Below, in pieces: positions 11,701 through 22,530 of a DNA stretch of 64,000 nt. A program made the position numbers and the translations under genes. Source of the stretch: Chinchilla lanigera (Eukaryota > Chordata > Mammalia > Rodentia > Chinchillidae); contig NW_004955418.1 in NCBI RefSeq assembly GCF_000276665.1, positions 8,603,512 through 8,667,511 of the forward strand, written 5' to 3'. The first letter of the stretch is position 1. Every line of letters begins with the position of its first letter. Below the pieces are notes generated by a model. The model was not told where the DNA came from. It saw only the letters and a list, made by a program, of their open reading frames with translations, and made no database searches.

Positions 11701-12726
11701 AGTGCCCGTGTATCAGAACACTTTATGACAACAGAATCAACAATATGACCTTGAAAACAATAAAAATCTGAGAAGGCAAACACTCCTCAAACAAAAAATA
11801 TCAGTAATGCCCTTTTGATTTGATTGAGAGAAAATTCCAGAAGCTTTAAGCTCCTTGACAAATATCACATCAAGAGCTTTAAGTTTCCAGAGAAATAAAA
11901 TGGCCTCAGATGCCCTCGATCAGTTTTTAAAGGGGAAATATTTTAATGCCTTATGGTATTATCAAACCTTCTTAACAAACACACATACATTTAGAAAATA
12001 ACACAAAAGCAATGCAAGCAATACAGAATCTCACACAAGGTGATAGGAGATTAGCAATGGTTGTTGTACTAGCATAGTTTAGTTAAACCTGAACATTGAT
12101 TATTTTTCCTTCATCACTTTTATACACATATGTTGTATTTCTACCAGTTTTATCTGATTATCTCTGTCATTTTTGACTTCGTTAAGTAAATAACATGTTT
12201 CTCAACTCTGAGCAAATTTTATTATCTTTAACTAAGAGATAAATAATATCTGTTGGATTATCCTTTAAACCATTCTTCCAGTATTCAAAGCTTAGGGAAA
12301 AATAAAGGTAGAAAGACAATTGTTTGGTTTAAAAACAATAACTAAACCACTGAAAAATAAATTCCTATAATGTGGTTGTATTTTTTGTATTCTGTACAGT
12401 AGTTATGTGGGAAAATATTCTGCTGTTTTTGTGATATATTAGGAGATGTGATGACTGTTATCTCCCGAAAGACTATTCAGAAAGCTATGAAATATTTTCC
12501 CTCCTGTGGCCTATAAAAATGCAACCCAGAGAATAAACAGATTTAGCAAACTGGGAGGAAAAAGAAAAAATAACAGCTATATTGCCTGTTCAGGGAAATA
12601 AAATTCCTATCTCTCAGAATATAATAAAATAATAAAATAGATATTCAAATTTTATTTTAATGTTTCCCTCAGCACAGTAAGATTTGCATTAAAGTAGTCC
12701 CTACTTATCAGAAAGTAGATGCTGTG
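11701..12726. other. Unassigned AT-rich DNA
   Basis: No gene recognised. The part at 11960-12090 faintly resembles the unnamed repeat at 8570-8740. Confidence 0.45.
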
Positions 12727-13120
12727 GATTTTATCTAAATGTTCCCCCAAAGCCTCATGTTCAGATAGGTGCGGACTTCGTGAGATGACTGGGACCTAGG
12801 GCATGACAGTCATCCATGGATTAGTCTACTGCTGATTGTATAGCTAAATGTAGTATGGGGAAGTAAAGCCTCTTCAGAGGAGGTAGGTCACTGGGGGTGT
12901 GGCTTGGAAAGTTCTACCAGCCCCTCCTCCCGGGGTCCTCCTCTGCATCCTCTTTCCAGGGCCTGAGCTGTTTTCCTCTCTCAGGTCTTCAGCCATGCTG
13001 CCCTACTTTGGAGCACGCCAATTAGAGACTGAAACCTAAACAAGCTGTGAGTCAATATAAATGTTTCCTCTTTTAAACTGTGGGTTTGCATCCCAGTGAA
13101 GAGAAAGTAACCAAGACTGT
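12727..13120 (+). mobile_element. MaLR-type solo LTR (MLT1/MST-like)
   Basis: The sequence shows the 3' half order of ERVL-MaLR LTRs: a pyrimidine-rich block with 'ccagcccctcctccc' near 12919, 'gccatgctgcc' near 12991, 'acctaaacaagctgtgagtc' near 13033-13052, and a terminal 'gtgaagagaaagtaacc' stretch near 13097-13113. It is a non-coding solo LTR in plus orientation. The left edge is approximate. Confidence 0.7.
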
Positions 13121-13273
13121 ACAGGAGAGCAAGACAGGGATACAGGACCAGCACAAGCAGAAAAATGGAACAGTGGATATAGGAAAATACAAATATCAAG
13201 GAAATACAGTTATTAATTGTCATTGTAATAAAAATTGTTAATCATTGCACACTTATTTAAAGAAGTATTTGGG

Positions 13274-13382
13274 TGGCTGGGGATTTAGCTTAGCGGCACA
13301 GAGCCTATCTGGCAAGCGCAAAGTCGTGAGTTCGGTTCCTGATACTGGCAAAAATAACAAAAAAATTAAAAAATAAAAATAC
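13274..13382 (+). mobile_element. ID SINE with target-site duplication
   Basis: Body with 'ggctggggatttagcttagc' and 'gagttcggttcc', followed by an A-rich tail with scattered T. Flanked by a 15-bp duplication, 'aaagaagta(t/g)ttggg', at 13259-13273 and 13383-13397. Several substitutions in the body, for example in 'gagcctatctgg', show that it is older than the copy at 6553. Confidence 0.92.
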
Positions 13383-13725
13383 AAAGAAGTAGTTGGGGAG
13401 ATCTGCATTTGTAAACAACCTTGCATACTTAAATACACTATCTTCCCAAGAATTAAAGACAAATTTTAGTATAAAGATAAACAACTTTCCGTTGTCTGCA
13501 TTCTATAAAAGCTTTATAAATAGGGGTGAAAATTGAAAATTTGCAAAATATCGTATATTTTTAAAGATTCATGATGTCTGCTTGTTTATTTTAAGCTAAT
13601 GTTAAAGTGACTTAAAACTTTTCATTTTTGCTTTGATTTAAAACTATCAAAATTTTCTTTATAAAAATGAGTAATTCTCTTCAACAAGTTTTATTGTGTT
13701 TTCTCAATGCTTGCGGCACACTGCT

Positions 13726-13812
13726 AGAACAGAGAGGGAGAGCGTGAGAAGGACGGAAGGAGGGATAGAGAGGGAGAGGGAGACACAGAGAGAAACAGAC
13801 AGAGAAACAGGA
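13726..13812. repeat. Purine-rich low-complexity tract
   Basis: Nearly all G and A on the plus strand (agag/ggga units) with few interruptions. Simple sequence without coding value. Confidence 0.8.
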
Positions 13813-14499
13813 TTCACTCAGTCAGCTAAAGCAATTACTCTTAAGCTCATTAGAAGCATATAAGAGAAGTTATACATTTATAAAATGTTACACTAACTCA
13901 TAGTCTGGTTCTTGGCATAATCCATGGTGGTGAATAGCCTATATAATTTCCAATGGACCAGGGTCTGGATAATGTCACTTGTCTCTTACGTTAGAAAAAA
14001 AGATTTTAAAATTATCTTGTAATCAAGTACTCTGAAAGGAATGGAAAACAGGGCTTTAAGGCGTTCTTATTTGAAGTATAAAATATCAATTTTATTCAGG
14101 ATTGAACAAGTAGAAATCTATATCTAACTACATTAGAACTTCAATAAAGGAGTACAATTTCACCTAAGGTCACATTCATAAAAATAGAAAGAGGATATGG
14201 ATATTCTGGAATAGCACTGAAGTGACTTGGAGAATGCACTGCCTGGCTAAGGTCAGAGATTACTCAGAAAGGAAGCTGACTAGACTTTTGTATGGATCAT
14301 TTACTTGTTATTACTAGAACCCAAAGAAGCCCCTTAGACATCTAATGATCAAATTGCCTAAACAGTAAAATGATAGCTTTGCAATTAATGGCTTCTCAAA
14401 ACTGAATTTACTCTGAAAAAGCCAATTACTATAATCCACATAATGTGCCTTTGACTAGAAACATAAATATTAAAATATCTTTAAGTATCTATACACATG
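13813..14499. other. Unassigned DNA
   Basis: No element or gene recognised. Confidence 0.5.
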
Positions 14500-14830
14500 C
14501 AGGAAAAGAATTTAACAAATAAAAAGATAATTTCACGTAGTTCATACATAAATAATCCATGAACAGGGTTATTTATAACAGTTAATAACTAGAAATAAAG
14601 TACATGTGTAGCAACACAATTGAATTAATAAATTCTGATACATCCATTTCTTGACACAGCTACTTAAATTATAGCTTTCAATAATATTTGTAAGCAAGAA
14701 AGATGTTCCTGAATGATAAAATATCTAATCAAATATCTATAATTTATAACTCATTAATATCATATGACCTTAATTAAACAACTATGACATCTATATAAAG
14801 TTCTTCTTTGTCTTGCTTGGATTCTGTGTC
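14500..14830 (+). mobile_element. Old L1 3'-end fragment
   Basis: The order 'gggttatttataacagt' (14567), 'aataaattctgatacatcca' (14627) and 'gaaagatgttcctgaatgat' (14699) matches the end of ORF2 and start of the 3'UTR in old mammalian L1 copies. Frames are destroyed. Boundaries are approximate. Confidence 0.5.
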
Positions 14831-14924
14831 TTCTGATTCAAACAAGAACTGACAGAAAATATTCAAAACTTTAAAAAGTTATGAGTATATTGAACAGGTG
14901 CAAACATTTTTCTTATTATTGCCT

Positions 14925-15110
14925 GCGAAATGCAGTAAACAGCTATTTACATTGTATTTCCTTGTACTAGGCAGTAAAAGTTATCCAGGGATAATTTAAA
15001 CTATGAGATAGAATGTGCACAGATTATAAAATAATACTGTGCCATTTTATATGAGACTTGAGCATCCACAGATTTTGGCCTCCACAGGGGGTGTAGAACC
15101 AATATCATAT
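14925..15110. mobile_element. Tigger-like (TcMar) DNA transposon remnant
   Basis: A run of landmarks agrees with a non-autonomous Tigger-type element: 'tatttacattgtatt' (14944), 'ccagggataattta' (14985), 'tgtgccattttatatgagac' (15038), 'ttgagcatccacagatttt' (15058) and 'cacagggggt' near 15083. The left and right terminal inverted repeats are not well preserved. Such elements are ancient in placental mammals, and this copy carries no transposase. Confidence 0.7.
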
Positions 15111-15303
15111 AGGTAATAAAGAAAGATGCAAATATATAATTACAACTGTAGATAGATATAACAACAGACATGATTTGCCGTGTATAAATATGCATAACAA
15201 AGTACAGCTCCCTCCAAAATAAATCTGAAAAGTATAAAAATGTTAACTCTGCTAAAAAAAAGTTGGCTGTGCATATCTCTAAGTAAATGAATCATATTGT
15301 ATT

Positions 15304-15405
15304 TTCTTTCCTATTTTTTAGTTTTTTTCTGGTACCGGGGATTGAACTCATGACCTTGCACTTGCTGGTCAGGTGCTGTGCTGCTGAGCTAAACTCCCAG
15401 GCCCC
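15304..15405 (-). mobile_element. ID SINE, minus strand, with target-site duplication
   Basis: On the plus strand it shows the reversed tail (T-rich), 'ctggtaccggggattgaac', 'tgaccttgca' and 'gctgagctaaa'. A 12-bp duplication, 'tcatattgtatt', flanks it at 15292-15303 and 15406-15417. The body is diverged from the young subfamily. Confidence 0.9.
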
Positions 15406-15601
15406 TCATATTGTATTGTTTAATGCACTTTCTATAGTTTTAAATTTTTCTATAATAAGTGTATACTAGTAGTGTTTTTGATAGAAAAATCATGTTTATT
15501 TAAACTTTCAGTCAATATTTAACATGTTGAGCATTTATTCTATGCAGGTACTATTGGAGAGGATTTTGTATGTACTTTTGACAGATGTCTGTGAAATATA
15601 A

Positions 15602-15691
15602 TTTTTTTTTTCCTGTTTTGGTACCAGGAATCAAACTCAGGACCTTGCACTTACCAGGCAGATGCTTGCGCCACTTAGCTATATCCCTGGC
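15602..15691 (-). mobile_element. ID SINE, minus strand (older)
   Basis: T-rich reversed tail, then 'ggtaccaggaatcaaactc', 'ggaccttgca', 'cttagctatatccc'. It lies only about 200 bp from another minus-strand ID. No convincing target-site duplication, so edges are approximate. Confidence 0.85.
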
Positions 15692-17174
15692 AAAATCTAA
15701 ACTTTTTAAAATCTCATTTTACAGATGAGAAAAGTGAGGTTAAATGAGATCATTCTCATTCACATGGAGTAGCATCTTTCCCTTTAGGAAGTTGGGGAGA
15801 ATTTTGAAAAGTATTTGAATATAACCATATAAGACCTTGTAAAAATGAAGTACAATAATATGTAAAATATTAATCAAGATGTCGTCTTTCATATTTAATA
15901 ATAGTCATTTCTTTTCTAGAATTCAATTGTACCCTAAAAAGAAAAAACAGGTCCTTCATGAATCCATTATTTTCCAAAAGGTAATAGTTTATCAATATAG
16001 AAGAGAGAATATTGGAGGGAAAAATGATCATTTGAAAAAACAAAAATGTCTACTGAGATCCAGTTTTTGTGTTACTCTCTATGATGGATGAGTTAATTCC
16101 TTTGACTAATGAACCAAGTCTTTCTCTTGGCCAGAACTAATGAAGTAAGATGTACTTCAGATTCAATATTGTAAGGCAACCACTCCTTTGAAATAGACAT
16201 GCTCCTGGATGACAGCAATCAGATGTTAAATAACGATCATGGTGAACCCTTGCTTAAATTTATTCATCTGATTTTTTTTTTTCTATAAGATATATATAAC
16301 AGCATGGAGAAAGGAATGAATCGAACACATGTAAGAGAATACAGGGGTTAGGTTTGGCCACATACAGTACTTTATATTATTAAGGTAAATAATAATTAAA
16401 TCCAGCAATGTAACTTGGTGCTCTTATTTGTAAAATTGAATAATCCTTTAACAGCTTTTATTCAGTTTCTACTTTAACATTTTAAGGGCATGCAGTTAGC
16501 CAATGAGGGTAATGTCACAAACTATGCTCTTTTATATAAAGAAGGTAGAATTAAAAAGTAATTCTGACTGATCATAAAATCTTAGAAAAATCTAAAATGG
16601 GAAGGCACACCAAGACATCTGGAGAATGAAACACTATTTTAATTCTAAGCTTGATTTACAAATTTGCTTAATATTGTCAGAGGATATGTCAAAATCAAAG
16701 ACACCTGAAGGATGGATATCTCTTCTTGTTATTGTGCTACATTATCAATGCACACTTTGTTAAATACAAAACTTAGAAAATGGTAAATAGCAAAAGAAGA
16801 TAACAGTAATGCTATCAAGCTGCAAATTATTTTTGACTCTTTTTTTTTACTTAAAACTGACCATAGCTTTCAAAAAATAGTTCCTGCTTTTAACTCATAC
16901 TGGAAATTTTGTGTCCGAACACAAAAATCCTCCCATATATATGCATTTGGAACTATATGCTAGGTGACTGAAAAAAAAAAATCAAAGAAAATTTAGTATG
17001 AGCAGTGCAGTCTGATGATGTGCGTAGAGCAAGAATTATCAGTATTATCAGTAAATATAATTATCCTTCTATAACTAAAAGAGTAATTTATTTAACAAAT
17101 ACAAACAGTTCAACATGTAAGGGATTTTCCACATTTTAACAACAATAATATGTAATCATCATAAAACTTTCTAA
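15692..17174. other. Unassigned AT-rich DNA
   Basis: No supported feature. Short open frames only. Confidence 0.5.
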
Positions 17175-17187
17175 TGTAATACAATTC

Positions 17188-18925
17188 ATTTTTATCCATT
17201 CCTTAGTAGATGGGCATCTGGGTTGTTTCCAAGATTTAGCTATAACAAATTGTGCTGCTATAAACATGGGTACACATATATCGCTGTTGTATGATGTCTT
17301 TAATTCTTCTGGGAAAATACCCAGAAGAGAAATAGCTGGGTTAAATGGGACCTCTAATTCTAGTTTTGTGAGGAATCTCCAAACTGATTTCCACAGTGGT
17401 TTCACCAGTCTACACTCCCACCAGCAGTGGAATAGTGTTCCTTTCTCCCCACAGCCTCTCCAGCATTTTTTATTTGTTGATTTCTTGATGATAGACATTC
17501 TTTCTGAGGTGAGATAGAATCTCAGTGTTGTTTTAATTTGCATTTCTTGAATGACTAATGATGTTGAACATTTTTTCATGTATTTATTCACCATTAGTAT
17601 CCCCTCATTAGACAAAGTGTATTCATCTCAGGTGCCCATTTTTGGATTGGGTCTTTGAATTTGGGAGACCTGATTTTTTTTTAATTCTTTATATGTCCTA
17701 GATAGAAGTCCTTTGTCTGAGGGGTAGTTGGCTAAAATTTTTTCCCACTTCATGGGTTTCCTTTTACTTTATTGGTGATTTCTTTAGATGTGCAAAAGTT
17801 TTCAGTAAGATGAGATCCCAGTTGTTGATTCTTTGAAGTATTTCCTGTGCAGTTTGGTTTTTGTTCATGAACTCTCTGCCTACCCCAGTGTTGTCAAGAT
17901 TTTTACCTACTTTCTCTTCCAATAAATTTAGTGTTTCTGTTTTAGTATTTAGATCTTTAATCCATTTTGACTATAGTTTAGTGCATGGTGACAGACATGG
18001 GTCTAATTTTAGTCTTTGGCATGTGGAAAGCCAGTTTTTCCAACACCATTTATTAAAGGGGCTATCTTTCTTCCATTGAACATGTTTGGCACCTTTGTCA
18101 AAGATAAGGTGACCGAGTGTGTTTGTAGTTGTATCTGTATCTCCTAATCTGTTCCATTGATCTTCAGGCCTGTTTTTGTGCTAGTACCATGTTGATTTTA
18201 TCACAGTAGCTTTGTAATATAATTTTAAGTCAGAAATTGTGATGCCTCCTACCTTTCCTTTGTTTCCCAAGATTGCTTTTGCTATTCTAGGCCTCTTCTG
18301 GTTCCAGATGAACTTTAGGAATGTTTTCTCTAGATCTGTGAGGTATACTAATGGTATTTTAATTGGGATTGCATTGAATCTATACAACAATGTTAGAATA
18401 TGGCCATTTTCACAATGTTGGTTTTTCCTATCCATGAGCAACGAATATCTTTCCATTTTCTGCAATCCTCTTCAATCTCTTTTTTCAGAGTAGTATAATT
18501 TTCACTGTATACATCTTTTACTTCTTTTCTTAGATTGATTCCAAAGTATTCATCTTTTAATGCTATTGTGAAATGTGTGGTTTCCCTAATTTCTCTCTCA
18601 GTCTTTTATTTTTTATTTGTGTATAGAAATGCTATTAATTTTTGAGTGTTAACTTTGTATCCAGCTGTGGTACTGAATATGGTTATTAGACCCATGAGCA
18701 TTTTGGTGTAGTTTTTGGGGTTTTCTATGTAGAGTATCATGTCATCTGCCAATAATGACAATTTCACTTCTTCCTTTCCTATCCTTGTTCCTTTTAATTC
18801 TCTCTCTTGTCTAATTGCTCTAGCTAATATTTACGGAACTATATTGGAGTGGTGACAGTGGACAGCCTTGTCTTGTTCATGATTTTAAAGTGAAATCTTT
18901 CAACTTTTGACCATTTAGTATGATG
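17188..18925 (-). mobile_element. L1 ORF2 segment (RT tail to near C-terminus)
   Basis: This is the L1 part of the chimera. In order on the minus strand it encodes the ADD of the reverse-transcriptase active site (codons at 18741-18749, context 'LLADDMIL'), then '[11 protein letters not shown]' and '[20 protein letters not shown]' (18181-18465), then '[20 protein letters not shown]' and '[20 protein letters not shown]' (17136-17615 frame). It starts about 60 codons before ADD and stops at 'EWIK'. Several frameshifts and stops break the frame, so it is not functional. The last residues of the 17136-17615 frame come from flanking target DNA. Confidence 0.92.
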
Positions 18926-19032
18926 AAAAATATGGAGTGTTTCATGAATTTGCATGTCATTCTTGTGCAGTGGCCATGCTAATTTTCTCTGTATAGTTCC
19001 AATTTTAGTATATGTGCTGCCAAAGCAAGCAC
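18926..19032 (-). pseudogene. U6 snRNA pseudogene, full length (107 nt)
   Basis: Read on the minus strand it begins 'gtgcttgctttggcagcac' and continues through 'atatactaaaattgg' and 'gattagcatgg'-like sequence to a terminal T-run. It spans all 107 nt of the spliceosomal U6 RNA. I count about a dozen substitutions against the U6 sequence I know, most of them transitions at former CpG sites, and no insertions or deletions. Upstream (plus-strand side beyond 19032) there is no U6-type TATA box or proximal element at the expected distance, only the target-site duplication. It is therefore a retrocopy and not a U6 gene. Confidence 0.93.
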
Positions 19033-19045
19033 TGTAGTACAATTC

Positions 19046-20116
19046 TTACAGTCACTCCACAACTAGAAAATTTTGATCTGATTTGCAAATCATATGTTCT
19101 GGCTTCAGAATAAGGAGTTGTAACCACGTACTCCATGACCATGACAATACCTTCACCCCACTTAAGCGCTGGCAATGCCATCTGGATTTTAATCCACATT
19201 ATTTCTATTATTTAGGTATAAATGTCAGACAAGGTACTTTTGTTCTCCTGATTCCGAGGATGTACGTTATAAAATGGATATCACAGCATTGATGAAAATT
19301 GATCTAATAGAATAAGTATGACAGTATATGGGAAAATATATGGAGGACTCTATTTAGTTAGCTAGTTAGCTAGTTAGTTAGTTAGTTAGTTAGTTAGTCT
19401 CAAGATTTGGAAAGCCTAAAGGATAAGAAAATACTGTCGTATCTTTTGGAAAATACATTCCACCATACTGTCCTACCTGATCACATGAAGTGACTGACTT
19501 TGCTGTTTTCATTAAGCCTCTCTGATACTTTCCTCAATGGTCAGCTCTTTTGTGGGCTTCTGACATTTTCAGAGTGAACAGAGAGCATCCTTCTAGTTAA
19601 CGTAGCTTGGAGGCACCTGAACAAATAGAAACTATTAGCAAACAGTACTCTGGAAATGCAATAACACACAAAGGATACAGCTTGGTATGATTTAAAATCA
19701 TTTTATGAAACACACGATCAGATTCTGGTGCCTGATTGCTATCCTAGTTGCAACCTAGGCTTCAGTTCTGGACAGACTCTAACAAAAGCTAAGGAGGTTC
19801 TATCCATATTTTTCACTAAAAAACCTTGCCTTCTTAAATATAAAAGAAGAGGCAGTGACCAAGGCACAGTGTTTCCCAACCCAGCCCTGCAGATCTGTGA
19901 GGCAGATTTTTAGCCAAACCATTCCTGGACATATAAGCATAAAGCATCTTGATTCCACATCCTTTGCAATTTATTTCAGTTTTAGGTTCAGGTCAAGATT
20001 TTCCAGTTTCCTTCATAATTGATGAAGATCTTTCATTTCTGAGGAAAGCATAGGGATTCGTGTCCTAGTTTCATCTTTTATCTTTACTTTCTTGATTACT
20101 CTCTACTATTCATCCT
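19046..20116. other. Unassigned DNA with a TTAG tract
   Basis: No gene recognised. It includes a tetranucleotide repeat listed separately. Confidence 0.5.
19354..19398. repeat. (TAGT)n tetranucleotide repeat
   Basis: Units of 'tagt' with two 'tagc' variants near the left end. A simple, probably polymorphic, repeat. Confidence 0.9.
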
Positions 20117-20130
20117 TTATCTATTTTATG

Positions 20131-20245
20131 TTTTTTTGTTTTTTTGTTTTTCTTTTCTTTGTTTTTTTTTTCTGGTACAGGGAATTGAACTCATGACCTT
20201 GCACTTGCCAGGCAGGCACTGTGCCACTGAGCTAAATCCCCAGCC
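20131..20245 (-). mobile_element. ID SINE, minus strand, with target-site duplication
   Basis: A T-rich reversed tail (20131-20172) precedes 'ctggtacagggaattgaac', 'tgaccttgcacttgcc', 'gagctaaatccccagcc'. A perfect 14-bp duplication, 'ttatctattttatg', flanks it at 20117-20130 and 20246-20259, so the insertion is fairly recent despite body changes. Confidence 0.94.
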
Positions 20246-20373
20246 TTATCTATTTTATGTTGGATTTGTGAAGCACCTTAACTGATTATGCCTTCTCTAC
20301 TGTTGATTTAACATTGTGACTCTTCTTTTGATAAAGCAGTACCTTCAAAATCCATTTTTACAGAAATATGTTG

Positions 20374-20487
20374 TTGGGGCTGGGGATTTAGCTCAGCGGC
20401 AAAGCGCCTGCCTGGCAAGCGCAAGGTCGTGAATTCGGTTCCTGGTACCAGAGAAAAACCAAAAACCAAAAAAAAAATAAACAAAAC
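20374..20487 (+). mobile_element. ID SINE (young subfamily) with target-site duplication
   Basis: The body differs from the 6553 copy at only about three positions. The tail is 'aaaaaccaaaaacc' plus A-rich sequence. A perfect 13-bp duplication, 'cagaaatatgttg', flanks it at 20361-20373 and 20488-20500. Only about 115 bp separate it from the minus-strand ID at 20131, so the two form a potential inverted pair. Confidence 0.95.
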
Positions 20488-20500
20488 CAGAAATATGTTG

Positions 20501-22184
20501 CACTAACTTACATGAACTATAACCTGGAATTTTAATAATTTATTTTATAGTTACATGAATGACAGTATTTCTTTATGTGTTCTCCCTACAACTTGTTACA
20601 TTCGCTATCACAATTCATCTATTTTATGGATACACTTTCTTCATTATTTTTTTAAAGAGAATGAATTCTTGGTCTCTAACTGCTGACATATTTAGGAAAT
20701 TTATGGTGTTGTTTGTTTTATTGACTTGTGTATTTCTTCTTTCATGCTCAGTTGGGTAGTTTAAAAAAATTATATTCTTACATTGCCCAATTCTATATCT
20801 TATTTCACCACAAGCAGCGTAGCTGATAAATGTGCTTCAAAAGCCCGGTCCTTTTCTTGATTACTCTCTGCTATTCAACTTAATTACATCAGTGTACAAA
20901 TCATCTGAACTCTTTTGTACATTTGCATTTCTCTTACTTGTCAATGAGATTATATATGTCTATATATAATCTTCACAGAGTACACATGCTTCAAAAATGC
21001 TATTGGCTACCTTTTGTCTCTGAATTTACCTTTAGTTGCCACAATGGTGCTTAAAATGATAATATCTACTTTCATTTTTAGATTTGAAAAACTTGTATTC
21101 GTTGTTTACTATGAAGTATATAGCTTTATTTTATTCCCCTTCAACTGATATATACATATATAAAATTTTATTAACTCCTAATATGGCCTAAAATCAGATG
21201 TAATTCATTTGACTACTGGCATCTGACACTTGATGTGCCCAACTAGTTATATGTGCCGATTCAACCTGGTTATTGAGCAATCATGAACTTCACATGCTTC
21301 TAAAGTTCTGTTTTTCTATTTAGTAGAAATATTAGTAAAACTGGGTGAAATTGTTTCAGATATCAAAGTTATTTGGTGTTCTTTTTCAGCCTTTAATTAT
21401 TCACATGCATATTTGTGGTTTTCTATTCAAATATGAAGAAAAGAACTTTGACTCATGATATCTCATTGCTGTATATCCAAATAATTCTTTGCCAAGAAAA
21501 GTTAAATTTTTGTGGTTTGCTTTAACAGTAAAATGATAACATGTTACTGTGTTAATAATATTGTGTTATTCATAAGGTGTTAACATCTAAAGTTTATATA
21601 TGAATGATCTGTCTTTTAAGATGTAAGTGGCAATAATAATAGTTTACAATGCAAATATTTAGTTTATGTAATATGACTTTTTTTTGAAACACATAATTTC
21701 CTAATTAAAGTAGGTAATATAGTTGAAAAACTATTCCCTCTCAGGTGCTATAAAGTTTCACTTGAAATAAATGGTTCAGTTTTTCACTGAAGATGTCATG
21801 GCTCTCCTCATGACATCTCACCCTGTGTCTTTCAGGGAGTACTTTTACTTCAAGCTCACTCTACAGAACCAGTTTGCTCCCTATTATTCATTTTTGTTTT
21901 TTTCAAAAACTTCATAAAAATTGATCAGTGAGTATATGATTAGAGAGTTTCTCTAAAGAATAATGGGCATCAGCAATGGTAGAAGCAAATTACCATCATA
22001 ATAGCAAATCAACATCAGAATAATTTGAAGCTTTCTCACTCTACTTTTCTATCATACAGACATGTTATTCTTTGATACCAACATTATATTAATTACTATG
22101 TCTTTAGTTGTTTTGTTTCCTTTGATGAATGATTATTTATGAAAATCATTTTCTTTTTTATTGTAGAAGGGCAAAACCTAAGGG
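20501..22184. other. Unassigned AT-rich DNA
   Basis: No element or gene recognised. A short TA-rich palindromic patch lies near 20951-20970. Confidence 0.5.
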
Positions 22185-22530
22185 TGATCTTTAATCTTGA
22201 TTGTCAATTTTATTGGCTTGAGAAATGCCCAGGAGATTAGTAAAGCACACATCTGCGTGTGTCTGTGCAATGCCTAGGGATTTAACCTTAAGGACCAGTG
22301 TACCTGAACCTTTGCTCTCTGGCTTTCCCCTGTTTTGTACCTCCTGGGTGCCATGAGTGAGAGAACGTTAAGCTTATGTGTCTTTTCATCATGACGTTTC
22401 TGTCTGGATCTAGCAAACCACCAGCTAAAATGTAAACTGTAAATAAAAAAATGATAATATATAATAAAATATTCCTTTAAGTTATATAGATCAGGGATTT
22501 GGCCACATGGTGACAAGAAAACTAGCTAAC
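22185..22530 (+). mobile_element. ERVL/MaLR-type solo LTR
   Basis: It opens with 'ttgattgtcaattttattgg' and 'ggagattagtaaagcacaca', typical of the 5' part of a rodent MaLR/ERVL LTR. It later has 'aaactgtaaataaa' (poly(A)-signal region, near 22434) and ends with an 'agaaaactagctaacac' stretch, which corresponds to the common terminal 'aaagtaactaa' pattern. No coding capacity. Edges approximate. Confidence 0.65.

Larger units (their letters stand above)
17175..19045 (-). mobile_element. U6-L1 chimeric retroposon with target-site duplications
   Basis: On the minus strand, a full-length U6 snRNA copy (18926-19032) is joined without a spacer to an L1 ORF2 segment (17188-18925). The pair is flanked by the direct repeat 'tgta(a/g)tacaattc' at 17175-17187 and 19033-19045 (13 bp, one mismatch, plus-strand reading). 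Chimeras of this kind are known from mammalian genomes and are explained by the L1 reverse transcriptase switching template from L1 RNA to U6 RNA during target-primed reverse transcription. The L1 part stops at the internal A-run 'ggataaaaa' and not at the L1 3' end. It therefore has no 3'UTR and no poly(A) tail, which suggests internal priming. The flanking duplications indicate a single insertion event. Confidence 0.88.

Noticed and set aside
17136..17615. A 159-codon minus-strand frame, the longest clean one with real protein signature.
   Set aside because: Most of it is L1 ORF2 inside the U6-L1 chimera. The last residues come from flanking target DNA.
18926..19032. A functional U6 snRNA gene.
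   Set aside because: It has about a dozen substitutions, lies directly between a target-site duplication and L1, and lacks a TATA box at the expected distance. An 'atttgcaaat' octamer-like word near 19080 is too close to be the U6 distal element and is probably chance.
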